Source of the DNA: an uncultured Mucispirillum sp.
GTDB lineage: Bacteria > Chrysiogenota > Deferribacteres > Deferribacterales > Mucispirillaceae
Length of the DNA: 64,000 nt
Direction: 5' to 3'
NCBI GenBank assembly: GCA_944324495.1
Contig: CALUWN010000004.1
Coordinates: 1 to 64,000, forward strand
In this document: positions 1-8,912 of the stretch, one piece after another
Layout of the letters: every line of letters begins with the position of its first letter
Position numbering within the stretch: the first letter of the stretch is position 1
The notes under the pieces: generated by a model
What the model was told of the DNA's origin: nothing
Databases searched by the model: none
The model's input: only the letters and a program-made list of their open reading frames with translations
Program-made: the position numbers and the translations under genes

Positions 1-39
1 CTATTAATAATATTACAACCCTATACAATTAAAAAGGTT

Positions 40-92
40 AAAAGAAACTGCTTCGCCTACTATCGTAGGCTCAGAATAACAGTTATTACAAT
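40..92. repeat. Intergenic hairpin element of the 'ATTCTGAG' type
   Basis: A short hairpin (6-bp arms at 55-60 and 65-70, 4-nt loop) is followed on the plus strand by a CTCAGAATAAC tail. On the minus strand it reads as a GTTATTCTGAG motif next to the hairpin. From memory, ATTCTGAG-containing hairpins occur as dispersed intergenic elements in many host-associated bacteria. Only one copy was noticed in this window, so membership in a repeat family is an inference. A 63-codon minus-strand reading frame that runs through here (60-251) is lysine- and isoleucine-rich, resembles nothing known and is not called. Confidence 0.35.
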
Positions 93-100
93 TATTTCTA

Positions 101-128
101 TTTTTACATATATTATCAAGTAGTTATA
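101..128. repeat. 28-bp dispersed repeat, copy 1
   Basis: This 28-bp stretch matches 14311-14338 at 27 of 28 positions, in the same orientation. The core contains TATTATCAAGTAGTTATA. Both copies lie in non-coding DNA. The match is too long to be chance in a 64-kb AT-rich window. Its function is unknown; it could be a protein-binding site or the remnant of a larger element. Confidence 0.6.
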
Positions 129-278
129 GCTTTTTTTAATAAAAAATGGGGGTGATGCAGGAAAAATATATATCTTCCGTTTTTTCTCCTTCAAATACAA
201 GAAAATATTTCTTTTTAGGCTCTTTTTGAAGCCCTGCCCTGGTTCTTTCAAAATTATTTCTTTTCTCTCTCATTATAT

Positions 279-1661
279 CTACTCATCTATGGGGAAAATT
301 GTAGTAAATAAAGGAACACCACCATATCTGCCATCAAGATATGCTTTATCAATCTTTTTATCAAACCTTACATTATATTCATCAAGAGAATATATATTGC
401 TGTTACCTTCTGGTTTTTTATCCACAAACCATATCTCATCTCTACGAAGTAAATCAAAATCTAATAATCTTGATTCATGAGTTGTTACAATTAATTGTAC
501 ATCTAAATTGTTAGCTACATACTCAAAAAATGTCTTAATAAATCTATATGTAAGGCTTGGGTGTAAACACCTATCAAGTTCATCTATAATATACACCTTT
601 TTTTCTTCTGATAAAATAATATCTAACAATTCTAATATTCTTACTGTACCATCTGATTCTTCTAACAAATCAAATAAATTAGATATATTATTATGTCTAA
701 ATTTCAAACTTTGGCATTTAAGATTTTTTTCTATATCACTTGAAAAAATAAAATAATCCTTTTTACTTCTTACTACTGATTTTATTTCCGAAAGTTTTTC
801 TTCATTTTTTAAATCATTTTCCATTTTTTCAACAAGTTTTACCATTATTTCATTAGGTATATTACTACTATTAATATTATTTAAAGGTACATCGTCTAGC
901 TGTAACTCATTAATACCTGTATCAAAAGATTTTAAAAGTTCTGACGCCTTTTTTAATTTTTTTTCATTTGTAAAATATAATGATGATGATATGGGTCTAT
1001 CTGGATAGTTAATATCTAATACATCTTCAAACCATCCATAAACTTTCTTAAAAATATATAATTCATCAGATTCTTTATATGTTTTATATAAATTTTCTTT
1101 ATTATCATTCATAAAATGTAAAAAAAGCTGATTGCTGTTAGGTTTTATATCATCGGTATATACTTTAAATTTTAATGCTAAGTTTTTATCTTTTGGTGGG
1201 TCAAAGTCTAATATTCCTTGTTTTATATCCCTTTCAAATATTCTTTTTTCAGATTTTTCACCAATTTCATATAACCATTCTGATAAAAATTCGCCACTTG
1301 ATAATAATACTGTGAAACCATATAAATAATACTTGTTATCAATCATTAATTGAACTTCAAAATAACTTTCTTCTGTTTTATTAGTTTCATTTACCTTACA
1401 ATATAAATTACTATATCCTGTAGGAAGCTCACCATCAACTATTGTTTCCTGCATAAAACTTAATGCTTTAATAAAGTTTGATTTACCTGATGCATTAGCA
1501 CCATATAAAGCAGCAAATTTTAATAATTTTATAGTTTCATCCTTATATAGTCTTTCTTCTTTACTTTTTACCTTACCAGCTATCATAGAAAATTCTTCAC
1601 TTTTCCCATTATCCTGCTTATTAAACGATAAAAAGTTTCTTATATTAAAGCGTATAAGCAT
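279..1661 (-). CDS. AAA15-family ATPase (COG1106-like, SMC/OLD-type ATP-binding protein)
   Basis: A 460-residue ATPase of the ABC/SMC-like fold. The N-terminus (FNIRNFLSF) is the usual opening beta strand of this family. Walker A is GANASGKS near residue 55. A Walker B-like segment (YIIDELDRCLHPS) lies near residue 365, and an LIVTTHES switch segment follows. Relatives are often found in defence islands, frequently paired with an RloB-type protein; no such partner is visible in the 278 bases downstream to the window edge. The gene is preceded by an almost purely A/T stretch and a GAGGTG ribosome site. A role in phage defence or DNA metabolism is inferred from the family only; no nuclease motif was recognised in the C-terminus. 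Confidence 0.75.
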   Translation of the reverse strand: MLIRFNIRNFLSFNKQDNGKSEEFSMIAGKVKSKEERLYKDETIKLLKFAALYGANASGKSNFIKALSFMQETIVDGELPTGYSNLYCKVNETNKTEESYFEVQLMIDNKYYLYGFTVLLSSGEFLSEWLYEIGEKSEKRIFERDIKQGILDFDPPKDKNLALKFKVYTDDIKPNSNQLFLHFMNDNKENLYKTYKESDELYIFKKVYGWFEDVLDINYPDRPISSSLYFTNEKKLKKASELLKSFDTGINELQLDDVPLNNINSSNIPNEIMVKLVEKMENDLKNEEKLSEIKSVVRSKKDYFIFSSDIEKNLKCQSLKFRHNNISNLFDLLEESDGTVRILELLDIILSEEKKVYIIDELDRCLHPSLTYRFIKTFFEYVANNLDVQLIVTTHESRLLDFDLLRRDEIWFVDKKPEGNSNIYSLDEYNVRFDKKIDKAYLDGRYGGVPLFTTIFPIDE

Positions 1662-1795
1662 TTAAACACCTCAATTAAATACCATTATTTAATAATCAAT
1701 AAAAATTATTTAATTGTAAATAATAATTATTATTTAATATTAAATAATTTATAATTTTGCAAGTGATTTTTTCACATTAAAATATTTTTACATAT

Positions 1796-1834
1796 AAAAA
1801 AGACGGTTCACTCATAATTAGTAAACCGTCTTTT
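1796..1834 (-). terminator. Rho-independent terminator of the dehydratase activase gene
   Basis: Perfect arms at 1798-1808 and 1824-1834 (AAAAGACGGTT and its complement) enclose a 15-nt loop, with runs of A upstream and T downstream. On the minus strand the hairpin is followed by U residues and lies 22 bases after the stop codon at 1857. The symmetry would let it work in both directions. Confidence 0.8.
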
Positions 1835-1856
1835 AAATTTATTAGCTTATCATTTT

Positions 1857-4800
1857 TTATATCTGCTTTCTCATAATAGCTAAATTTTTCTGTGCTACGC
1901 TCATTAAAAGCTTAATACGGTTAAGCTGGTTAACTTCACTTGCACCCGGGTCATAATCCACCGCTGCTATATTTACATTATCATAAGCCATACGCAGTGC
2001 TTTCATTACTCCTTTACCTGTTACGTGGTTTGGAAGGCACGCAAAGGGTTGTACACATAAAATATTGCCTACTCCACCTTCAATTAATTCAACCATTTCA
2101 GCAGTTAAAAGCCAACCCTCACCAGACTGGTTACCAAGAGAAACTATTTTCTCTGCTAAATTTGCAAGCTCAAATATATTTGGCATAGCATCAAAATGTT
2201 TACTTTTTCTTAATGCTTTTCTCATAATATTGCGTTTATGCTCAATCATCCAAATAATATACCTTGCAACATATCGCCTGATTTTAGAGCCTGCCATATA
2301 CTTGCTTCTATAAATATCATCATAAGCACTGTAAAGTACAAAGTCCATAAAATCTGGCACAACAGCTTCACCGCCCTCACGCTCAATTACTTCTACGGCT
2401 TTATTATTAGCATCTGGGTGGAATTTAATTAATATCTCACCTACAATACCAACACGCGGTTTACGGTTTTCATCCATTTCTATATTATCAAATTCTTCCA
2501 CAATATCATAAACATCACGTTTAAACTGACGCCAGTTATAGTTATATACGTTTCTAGCACAAATATCTGCCCATTTATTATATAAAGCTTCTGTTTCGCC
2601 TTTCACTTTCTCATATGGGCGGCATCTGTATAACATTCTCATTAATAAGTCACCATATAATATACCCATAACCATTCTTCTAACCATAGGCATAGTAACT
2701 TTAAAGCCCTCATGAGCTTCTAAACCATGCAGGTTAAATGAAAGAACTGGTATATGACTAAGCCCTGCCCTGTTAAGTGCATTTTTAAGCCAGCCAATAT
2801 AGTTTGTAGCCCTGCAGCCACCTGCTGTTTGAGAAATTAAAACCGCAACCCTTTCAGTATCGCAATTTGGACTCATTACATAGTTTAATAACTGGCCAAC
2901 TGCTACAATAGCAGGAAAACAAGCATCGTTATTAATATGTTTTAAACCACATTCAATATCGCTTCTATCTGTTGTTTCTAAAACTTTTACCTTATAACCC
3001 TCTGCTAATAACGCCTCTTTCATCATATGAATGTGGATTGGTGAAAGCTGCGGTATAACAATTGTATGGGTTTCTTTCATTTCTTTTGTAAACTCTGCCC
3101 CTTTAGTTGCAGGAGTAAAGTTTCTATCTATTCCGCGTTTTTTCCTGTCTTGAATAGCAGCCATTAATGAACGGATACGAATACGAACTGCTCCTAAATT
3201 ACTGCCCTCGTCTATTTTAATTACTGTATATAATTTCTCATGCCTGTTTAAAATATCATAAACCTGCTCAGTTGTTACTGCATCAAGACCACAGCCAAAA
3301 GAGTTTAACTGTATAAGCTCTATATTATCCCTTTCAGCTACAAAACTTGCCGCTTTATAAAGCCTTGAATGGTATGTCCATTGGTCTACAGCATTCATAG
3401 GACGCTCAACTGTAGCAAGGTGAGCAATAGAATCTTCTGTTAATACTGCTAAACCATTAGATGTTATCAGCTCAGGAATACCATGGTTTATTTCATTATC
3501 AATGTGGTATGGTCTGCCAGATAATACGATACCTTGAATATTATGTTTTTCAATATAAGCAAGAGTTTCTTCACCTTTATCTCTAATATCCTGTTTAAAT
3601 GCTGCCATTTCTTTTTCTGCTTTTCTTGCAGCAATTCTCACTTCCTGCTCTGGTACATTGTATGTTTTAAACATATTTACTAAAGTGTTTTCTAGTACTT
3701 TAGAATCATTAAGCGGTAAAAATGGCCCAATAAATTCTACTTTTTCTTGTGTTAATGCATCCACATTTAACCTAATAACTTCTGGATAGCTGCACACTAC
3801 AGGACAGTTATAGTTATTATCTGCACCCTCTTCATGTACTTCTTTTTGAATACATGGATAGAAAATACGCTTAATACCTTTAGAAATTAAGTTCATTATA
3901 TGACCATGCACAAGTTTTGCAGGGTAGCAAACTGTCTGCGATGGTATAGTTTCAAGCCCTGTATTAAATAACTCTTTAGATGATTTATCTGATATTACAA
4001 CCCTGTAGCCAAGCTCTGTAAATAAAGTAAACCAAAATGGGTAGTTTTCATATACATTTAATACCCTAGGTATACCTATCACACCCCTTGGTGCTTTATC
4101 TTCATTTAATGGTATATAGTATTCAAATAAACGCATATTTTTATAAGCATAAAGGTTTGGAAGGTTATTTGCCTCTTCTACTTCCTGTACTCCTTTTTCA
4201 CATCTGTTACCAGTGATATAGCGTTTTTTATTACCACCAAATTTATTTACAGTTAATAAGCAGTGGTTAGAACATCTTTTGCATCGTACATTAATTGATT
4301 CCATTTCAAAAGAGCTGATTGCTTCTTTTGCTATTAATGTAGATTTTTCACCAGTATATCTATCTTTTGCTATTAAAGCAGAACCAAAAGCACCCATATG
4401 ACCAGAAATTGCAAAACGAGTAACTTTTGCACCAACAGAAAGTTCAAATGCTCTTAATACTGCATCGTTAAAAAATGCACCACCTTGAACAACTACATGT
4501 TCGCCTAAATCTTCCACACTGCTCATTTTTATAACTTTATATAATGCATTTCTTACAACAGAGTAAGAAAGACCAGCAGAAATATCACTAACTGATGCAC
4601 CCTCTTTTTGTGCCTGTTTTACTTTTGAGTTCATAAATACAGTACATCTTGAGCCTAAATCAACAGGATGTTCTGCTTTTAAGGCAGCTGAAGCAAAATC
4701 CTGCACTGTAGACTGAACTGATTTTGCAAAGTTTTCTATAAATGAACCACAACCAGAAGAACATGCCTCATTAAGTACTATCTTATCAATAGCACCTTTT

Positions 4801-6116
4801 CTAACATACATACATTTCATATCCTGGCCGCCAATATCTAAAATAAACGATACATTAGGCACAAAATATCTTGCAGCTGTGAAATGGGCTACCGTTTCAA
4901 CTTCACCTTCATCAACACCTAACGCTGCTTTTATAAGCCCTTCCCCATAACCTGTAATACATGAATTTGCAATATAAGCAGTAGATGGAAGCTCTGCATA
5001 TATTTTTTCAAGTACTAATAATACTGATTTAACAGGGTTACCAAGGTTTGATGAATATGATTCAAATAAAAGATTATCATTTTCATCAATAAGGATAGCT
5101 TTTGTAGTTGTAGAGCCAACATCAAGCCCTAAGAATAATTTACCTTCTGCCTGAGATAACTCTTTTTTATTTAAAACACCCTCTTTAGAGTGGCGTTCTT
5201 TAAATTCATTATATTCTTCTTCGCTTTCAAAAAGACGAGGTAACTGCTCTATTTCGCTTTCAACTTTTGTAGTTAAAAGAGTATCAACTTTTTCTATAAT
5301 AGATTTAAATGATACAGGCTCTGAATTTTTAGAAACTAATGCCGCACCCATAGCAACAAAAAGTTGCGGATGTTCTGGGAAAATAATTTCATTGGGTTGT
5401 AATGAAAGTGTTTCTATAAACCTTTGACGCAGTTCTGATAAGAAAAATAATGGGCCACCTAAAAATGCAACATTACCAGAAATAGTTCTGCCGCAGGCAA
5501 GCCCGCCTATAGTTTGGTCAACAACTGCTTGAAAAATAGATACTGCAATATCTTCTTTTGCTGCACCCTCATTTAATAATGGAAGTACATCCGTTTTTGC
5601 AAATACACCACAGCGAGCAGCAATAGGGTATATTGTTTTATAATTTTTTGCCATTTCATTAAGGCCTGCTGCATCTGTTTGGAGTACAACAGCCATCTGG
5701 TCAATAAATGCTCCTGTACCGCCAGCACAAGTTTCATTCATTCTTTGGTCTATACCATTATCAAAAAATGTAAGCTTAGCATCTTCACCACCAAGCTCAA
5801 TTGCTACATTTGTTTCTGGAATTTTTGTTTTAATACATTCTGTAGAAGCAATAACTTCTTGGATAAAACCAACACCAAGCCATTGTGAAACTGATATACC
5901 ACCAGAACCTGTTACATTAATTGTAACTAAAGCATCTGGAAATTCTGCATAGGCTTCTTTTATAACTGTAGCAAGTGTATTACGCATATCAGATAAATGA
6001 CGCCTGTATTGATGATAAAGCATATTATTATGCTCATCAGTAATGACTATTTTAATTGTAGTAGAACCAATATCAAGCCCCATATGATACATCTTTTTAT
6101 TCATATTACGCCCCAT
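1857..6116 (-). CDS. Fused 2-hydroxyacyl-CoA dehydratase activase (tandem BadF/BcrA ATPase domains plus DUF2229 and HgdB-like parts)
   Basis: A protein of about 1,420 residues with four parts. Two tandem ASKHA ATPase domains open with GLDIGSTTIK and GLDVGSTTTK (about residues 16-270 and 330-580). Each carries the cysteine signatures of HgdC-type activators: NETCAGG and AARCGVF in the first, NEACSSGCG and GSRCTVF in the second. A DUF2229-type region and a dehydratase-like C-terminal half follow. In characterised relatives, a [4Fe-4S] cluster and ATP hydrolysis drive low-potential electron transfer to 2-hydroxyacyl-CoA dehydratases. The substrate of this long fused form is not known to me. No dehydratase subunits are adjacent. 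Starts are possible at 6125, 6116 and 6104. The first lies inside an inverted repeat, so a later one is more likely. Length matches the fused family. Confidence 0.85.
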   Translation of the reverse strand: MGRNMNKKMYHMGLDIGSTTIKIVITDEHNNMLYHQYRRHLSDMRNTLATVIKEAYAEFPDALVTINVTGSGGISVSQWLGVGFIQEVIASTECIKTKIPETNVAIELGGEDAKLTFFDNGIDQRMNETCAGGTGAFIDQMAVVLQTDAAGLNEMAKNYKTIYPIAARCGVFAKTDVLPLLNEGAAKEDIAVSIFQAVVDQTIGGLACGRTISGNVAFLGGPLFFLSELRQRFIETLSLQPNEIIFPEHPQLFVAMGAALVSKNSEPVSFKSIIEKVDTLLTTKVESEIEQLPRLFESEEEYNEFKERHSKEGVLNKKELSQAEGKLFLGLDVGSTTTKAILIDENDNLLFESYSSNLGNPVKSVLLVLEKIYAELPSTAYIANSCITGYGEGLIKAALGVDEGEVETVAHFTAARYFVPNVSFILDIGGQDMKCMYVRKGAIDKIVLNEACSSGCGSFIENFAKSVQSTVQDFASAALKAEHPVDLGSRCTVFMNSKVKQAQKEGASVSDISAGLSYSVVRNALYKVIKMSSVEDLGEHVVVQGGAFFNDAVLRAFELSVGAKVTRFAISGHMGAFGSALIAKDRYTGEKSTLIAKEAISSFEMESINVRCKRCSNHCLLTVNKFGGNKKRYITGNRCEKGVQEVEEANNLPNLYAYKNMRLFEYYIPLNEDKAPRGVIGIPRVLNVYENYPFWFTLFTELGYRVVISDKSSKELFNTGLETIPSQTVCYPAKLVHGHIMNLISKGIKRIFYPCIQKEVHEEGADNNYNCPVVCSYPEVIRLNVDALTQEKVEFIGPFLPLNDSKVLENTLVNMFKTYNVPEQEVRIAARKAEKEMAAFKQDIRDKGEETLAYIEKHNIQGIVLSGRPYHIDNEINHGIPELITSNGLAVLTEDSIAHLATVERPMNAVDQWTYHSRLYKAASFVAERDNIELIQLNSFGCGLDAVTTEQVYDILNRHEKLYTVIKIDEGSNLGAVRIRIRSLMAAIQDRKKRGIDRNFTPATKGAEFTKEMKETHTIVIPQLSPIHIHMMKEALLAEGYKVKVLETTDRSDIECGLKHINNDACFPAIVAVGQLLNYVMSPNCDTERVAVLISQTAGGCRATNYIGWLKNALNRAGLSHIPVLSFNLHGLEAHEGFKVTMPMVRRMVMGILYGDLLMRMLYRCRPYEKVKGETEALYNKWADICARNVYNYNWRQFKRDVYDIVEEFDNIEMDENRKPRVGIVGEILIKFHPDANNKAVEVIEREGGEAVVPDFMDFVLYSAYDDIYRSKYMAGSKIRRYVARYIIWMIEHKRNIMRKALRKSKHFDAMPNIFELANLAEKIVSLGNQSGEGWLLTAEMVELIEGGVGNILCVQPFACLPNHVTGKGVMKALRMAYDNVNIAAVDYDPGASEVNQLNRIKLLMSVAQKNLAIMRKQI

Positions 6117-6123
6117 AAAAAAC

Positions 6124-6178
6124 ATAAAAATACCAAAAAGGTATTTTTATAAATATAATATTTTATTATAATTGTCAA
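6124..6178 (-). promoter_or_regulatory. Promoter -35 and perfect inverted repeat upstream of the dehydratase activase
   Basis: A perfect TTGACA -35 box on the minus strand lies at 6173-6178. The -10 is poor, within an A/T stretch around 6151-6157. A perfect inverted repeat with 11-bp arms (6124-6134 and 6140-6150) and a 5-nt loop sits where transcription would start. It could be an operator or a leader hairpin controlling translation. No gene follows upstream that would need a terminator here within 60 bases except the unknown gene ending at 6209, for which it could also be a terminator. Confidence 0.45.
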
Positions 6179-6208
6179 ATAAAAATCTTTGTATTGTTCT
6201 ATTATAAG

Positions 6209-7432
6209 CTAATCTCTATGTATAGATTTTATATCTAGTATATCTGCCTTTGATTTACTGCCCTTTTTCTGTTTTGTGCAACTCCATTTGTAAATATCTA
6301 AAGATACCATTTGTTTTGTTCTGTACTCTTTATTATACCTTAACATTACAAGGGTATTTCTATTATCACTTAACGCATATTCTTCATATGTTATAAATGG
6401 TAGTTCCTGCAATACTTTACAAGATATATCTGTTATAAAGAGCTTATCAGTTGTGGAAATTAGCCCCATATTATCATTTAATTCATCTATACCTAAAGCT
6501 TGGTAATATAATGGGGCAGGACCATAAAACTTATCAATATTGTATGCTTTATTCTTAATTTGAGCACATTCCATGGTGGCTTCAGAATCAAACACTTCCA
6601 TACCACCCACATCAGAATAAGCACTTGTTAATGATGTAAAAACATGGTTGTTTATTATGCCTAAACTATAAAAACCATAACGCTGAATATGGGTGTGTAT
6701 TTCGTCTGTTTTTACATTGTATATACATAAAAGCCCTGTTTCCTTGTCTGCACTATCACCTGCTATGGCTATTAGAGATTTATCTAATGAACAAGTGATA
6801 CCTAGCCAGTCTATATGGTAACTAGAAAAATCAAACTCTTTTAGTAAGTTTAAATCCCTGTCATAAAGCTCCCATTTTTTATCTTTAATGTTTACTGCAT
6901 AACCTTGGTTTATTAGCCATTTATTGCCGTCTATGTAGGCTATCTCTTTTAGTTTTTCATAGCCTTCTATCATATCATCATCTATAAGGTCTTCATCTAC
7001 AGTGTATAAATAAAGTCTCGAATGGCGAATAATCATAAGCCTAAACTGACCATTCTTATTAAACATACACATATAGCCCATGTCATGCTGGTATGATGCC
7101 CTTGGAAGAGATGCTATAAGCGTAATATCATCTTCACCTCTTAGCCTGTATATAACTAAATGCTCATCAAAGGGAGCAAAATCTGCCACCATTGCCACAT
7201 ATATATCATCACCTATATACATATAATCAAGTAAGTAATCTTCCATATAAAATAATTCATTTTCTTCCACCGTACAGCTGTTTAAAGATACACGGAAAAA
7301 CCTGTATGTATTATCATGAACTACAAATGAAATTGTGTTATCATCTATGAATTTTATTGTTTTTGAAAGAGTTGGGTTGTTATAAGATAAAACCATTTTT
7401 TCTATATCAATAGTGTTTTCAAGCTCAAACAT
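6209..7432 (-). CDS. Unrecognised 407-residue protein, beta-propeller-like
   Basis: No family recognised. The sequence is rich in beta-strand-like segments with recurring patterns of hydrophobic strands ending in aspartate or tyrosine (for example KLFITDIS, LLCIYNVK, LYLYTVDED). This pattern is typical of WD40/quinoprotein-like propellers. No signal peptide or membrane segment is visible, so it is probably cytoplasmic. The C-terminus is short, basic and lysine-rich. It starts 70 bases upstream of the regulatory region of the dehydratase activase and could be read with the small genes upstream. Function unknown. Confidence 0.6.
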   Translation of the reverse strand: MFELENTIDIEKMVLSYNNPTLSKTIKFIDDNTISFVVHDNTYRFFRVSLNSCTVEENELFYMEDYLLDYMYIGDDIYVAMVADFAPFDEHLVIYRLRGEDDITLIASLPRASYQHDMGYMCMFNKNGQFRLMIIRHSRLYLYTVDEDLIDDDMIEGYEKLKEIAYIDGNKWLINQGYAVNIKDKKWELYDRDLNLLKEFDFSSYHIDWLGITCSLDKSLIAIAGDSADKETGLLCIYNVKTDEIHTHIQRYGFYSLGIINNHVFTSLTSAYSDVGGMEVFDSEATMECAQIKNKAYNIDKFYGPAPLYYQALGIDELNDNMGLISTTDKLFITDISCKVLQELPFITYEEYALSDNRNTLVMLRYNKEYRTKQMVSLDIYKWSCTKQKKGSKSKADILDIKSIHRD

Positions 7433-7549
7433 TTTTCACCTGTTAAATAAAATATGAAGAAATTTATCACTATTTCACTGCTAAGTCAAGTTAAGATAAA
7501 ATAAGAAAAAATAGATAAAAATATACTGAAAATATTACAATTAGATTAA

Positions 7550-7765
7550 TTAGCCAACAACATCAATTATACGGCCAACACCTTTTGCCACAGCCATATT
7601 AGCACCTGCTAAACTCGCCTGCTTAGAAGAAGCATCCGTATTTGTCAGCTCTGTAATACCATGTTGATGTGAAAGCCCTTTTGATTTATTTGCAGTAGCA
7701 ATTGAATATTCCATGCCAAGCATCTGCGACTTTTCAAAAGAAGGCAGTCCTGAAACATATGCCAT
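7550..7765 (-). CDS. Small unrecognised protein (71 residues)
   Basis: A short reading frame with a good ribosome site (GGAG seven to eight bases before ATG on the minus strand). The composition is alanine-, serine- and glycine-rich with an amphipathic pattern (SSKQASLAGANMAVAKGVG). No signal peptide or membrane segment. It loosely recalls the small motility-associated proteins found near flagellar genes, but no diagnostic motif was seen. Intergenic DNA of 117 bases separates it from the downstream 407-residue gene. The ribosome site and absence of a competing frame support its being real. Confidence 0.55.
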   Translation of the reverse strand: MAYVSGLPSFEKSQMLGMEYSIATANKSKGLSHQHGITELTNTDASSKQASLAGANMAVAKGVGRIIDVVG

Positions 7766-7835
7766 ATATTCGCTCCTATAATGGTTATCCCACTACAACT
7801 AATTTATTTTATATAACCAAATTTGTCAACAAAAA

Positions 7836-8501
7836 TTATTTGTTTACATTATTACCGGTAATATTATCATTTAATTCTTCAAGCAATCCCCTGCCTGTAG
7901 AATTATCATTTGAATATATTACAATATCATGCGGTGAAATATATGTAGCTGGTGGAGTTGCACCGCAGTATGTTATATCTATATAATCATAAAACTCTTT
8001 TTCTGAAATATTGCCTGTTGCAACCATTAAAGAAATTTGTGCAATATTTGTGTATATTTCTTGAGTTATCTGCATTAATATTGTTTTAGCAAATTCTTGG
8101 TTATCGCTGAAATTTTCAACTATAACATTAACCAAATCATTACTAAATTTATCAACCATTTGCGTAGATAAAGAAGATGAAGCCAGCTTCTGAACTTGTT
8201 CTTCTGTCATATTATCAGTGGAAATATCGCTGTTATTTGAAAGCTCAGTATTAATACTAACAAATAACTTGCTTAACTGCTTGGCATCATTACAGGCTAT
8301 TTTTACCTCGCCTTTTTTAAGATACTCAAATGTTTCATAACCTAAAGCATTTGAAGATACTTCTGCTTTTTGTATAAATTCATTATGTTTTTTCTCAACC
8401 TTTAAATTACCTACAACTATTATTATAACAATTATTACAGCAATCAATACCATAAACCCTGCTGATTTATATATAATATTAGATTTCTTTTTCTTTTTCA
8501 T
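7836..8501 (-). CDS. Membrane-anchored protein of unknown function (221 residues)
   Basis: The N-terminus is a run of lysines followed by one strong transmembrane helix (about residues 13-32, isoleucine/valine-rich). An outer region of about 185 residues follows, with polar helices and a C-terminal asparagine-rich tail. Topology is predicted as N-in with the bulk in the periplasm. No family recognised. Downstream genes on the same strand are the 71-residue and 407-residue unknowns. An AAGGTGATAT ribosome site precedes the ATG. Confidence 0.6.
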   Translation of the reverse strand: MKKKKKSNIIYKSAGFMVLIAVIIVIIIVVGNLKVEKKHNEFIQKAEVSSNALGYETFEYLKKGEVKIACNDAKQLSKLFVSINTELSNNSDISTDNMTEEQVQKLASSSLSTQMVDKFSNDLVNVIVENFSDNQEFAKTILMQITQEIYTNIAQISLMVATGNISEKEFYDYIDITYCGATPPATYISPHDIVIYSNDNSTGRGLLEELNDNITGNNVNK

Positions 8502-8599
8502 ATATCACCTTGTAATTATTTCTATATACTATATACGCTTTTAATCTTTATTGCAACTATCTTAACAAAATTTACTTTTATTTTAAAAATTTAAAAATT

Positions 8600-8632
8600 T
8601 TAGTTGCAACTAATTTTTTTTAAATGTATAAA
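8600..8632 (+). promoter_or_regulatory. Promoter with palindromic operator for the P1B-ATPase module
   Basis: A perfect 14-bp palindrome TTAGTTGCAACTAA lies at 8600-8613. Its centre overlaps a TTGCAA -35 box (8604-8609), which sits 17 bp before a TATAAA -10 box (8627-8632). A second TTGCAACTA half lies at 8550-8558. The layout suggests a repressor bound over the -35. Palindromes of this general kind bind metal regulators of the DtxR/MntR or Fur type, but which one is not shown. Confidence 0.5.
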
Positions 8633-8663
8633 GAAATATAAAATTTGTATTAAGGAGTAATTT

Positions 8664-8897
8664 ATGGATAATGTTGGAGGAAACAAACTTTTATACTTTT
8701 TAGCAGGTGTTGCCGTTGGTGGAATTATTGTATATTCAGCACGTTCACCACAAGTTAGGAGTCTGCTTGCAAAAGCTGCGGGCAAAGGTTTAAAATTAAA
8801 AGAGGATGCAGCCGCATTGATAGAGTCTATCAAAGAAGATGCAGAAGATTTTGCAGCAGAAGCAAAACATTACAGCAAAAAACAACATGGTAAATAA
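8664..8897 (+). CDS. Small membrane protein of the YtxH/DUF6110 kind, partner of a P1B-ATPase
   Basis: 77 residues. One glycine-rich transmembrane helix (about residues 8-25, LLYFLAGVAVGGIIVY) is followed by a charged amphipathic helix rich in alanine, lysine and glutamate. AAGGAGTAATTT gives a strong ribosome site. Small proteins of this shape are commonly encoded directly before P1B ATPases with a GRIRLQ-type N-terminus in gut anaerobes, and the same holds here: the ATPase starts 15 bases later. Its likely role is as an accessory to the transporter; this is inferred from position. Confidence 0.65.
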   Translation: MDNVGGNKLLYFLAGVAVGGIIVYSARSPQVRSLLAKAAGKGLKLKEDAAALIESIKEDAEDFAAEAKHYSKKQHGK

Positions 8898-8912
8898 TAT
8901 TGAGAGGCGTAG

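Noticed and set aside
60-251. 63-codon minus-strand reading frame
   Set aside because: It overlaps the hairpin repeat and the 28-bp repeat, has no ribosome site, and its product is a low-complexity Lys/Ile/Phe sequence as expected from A/T-rich non-coding DNA.
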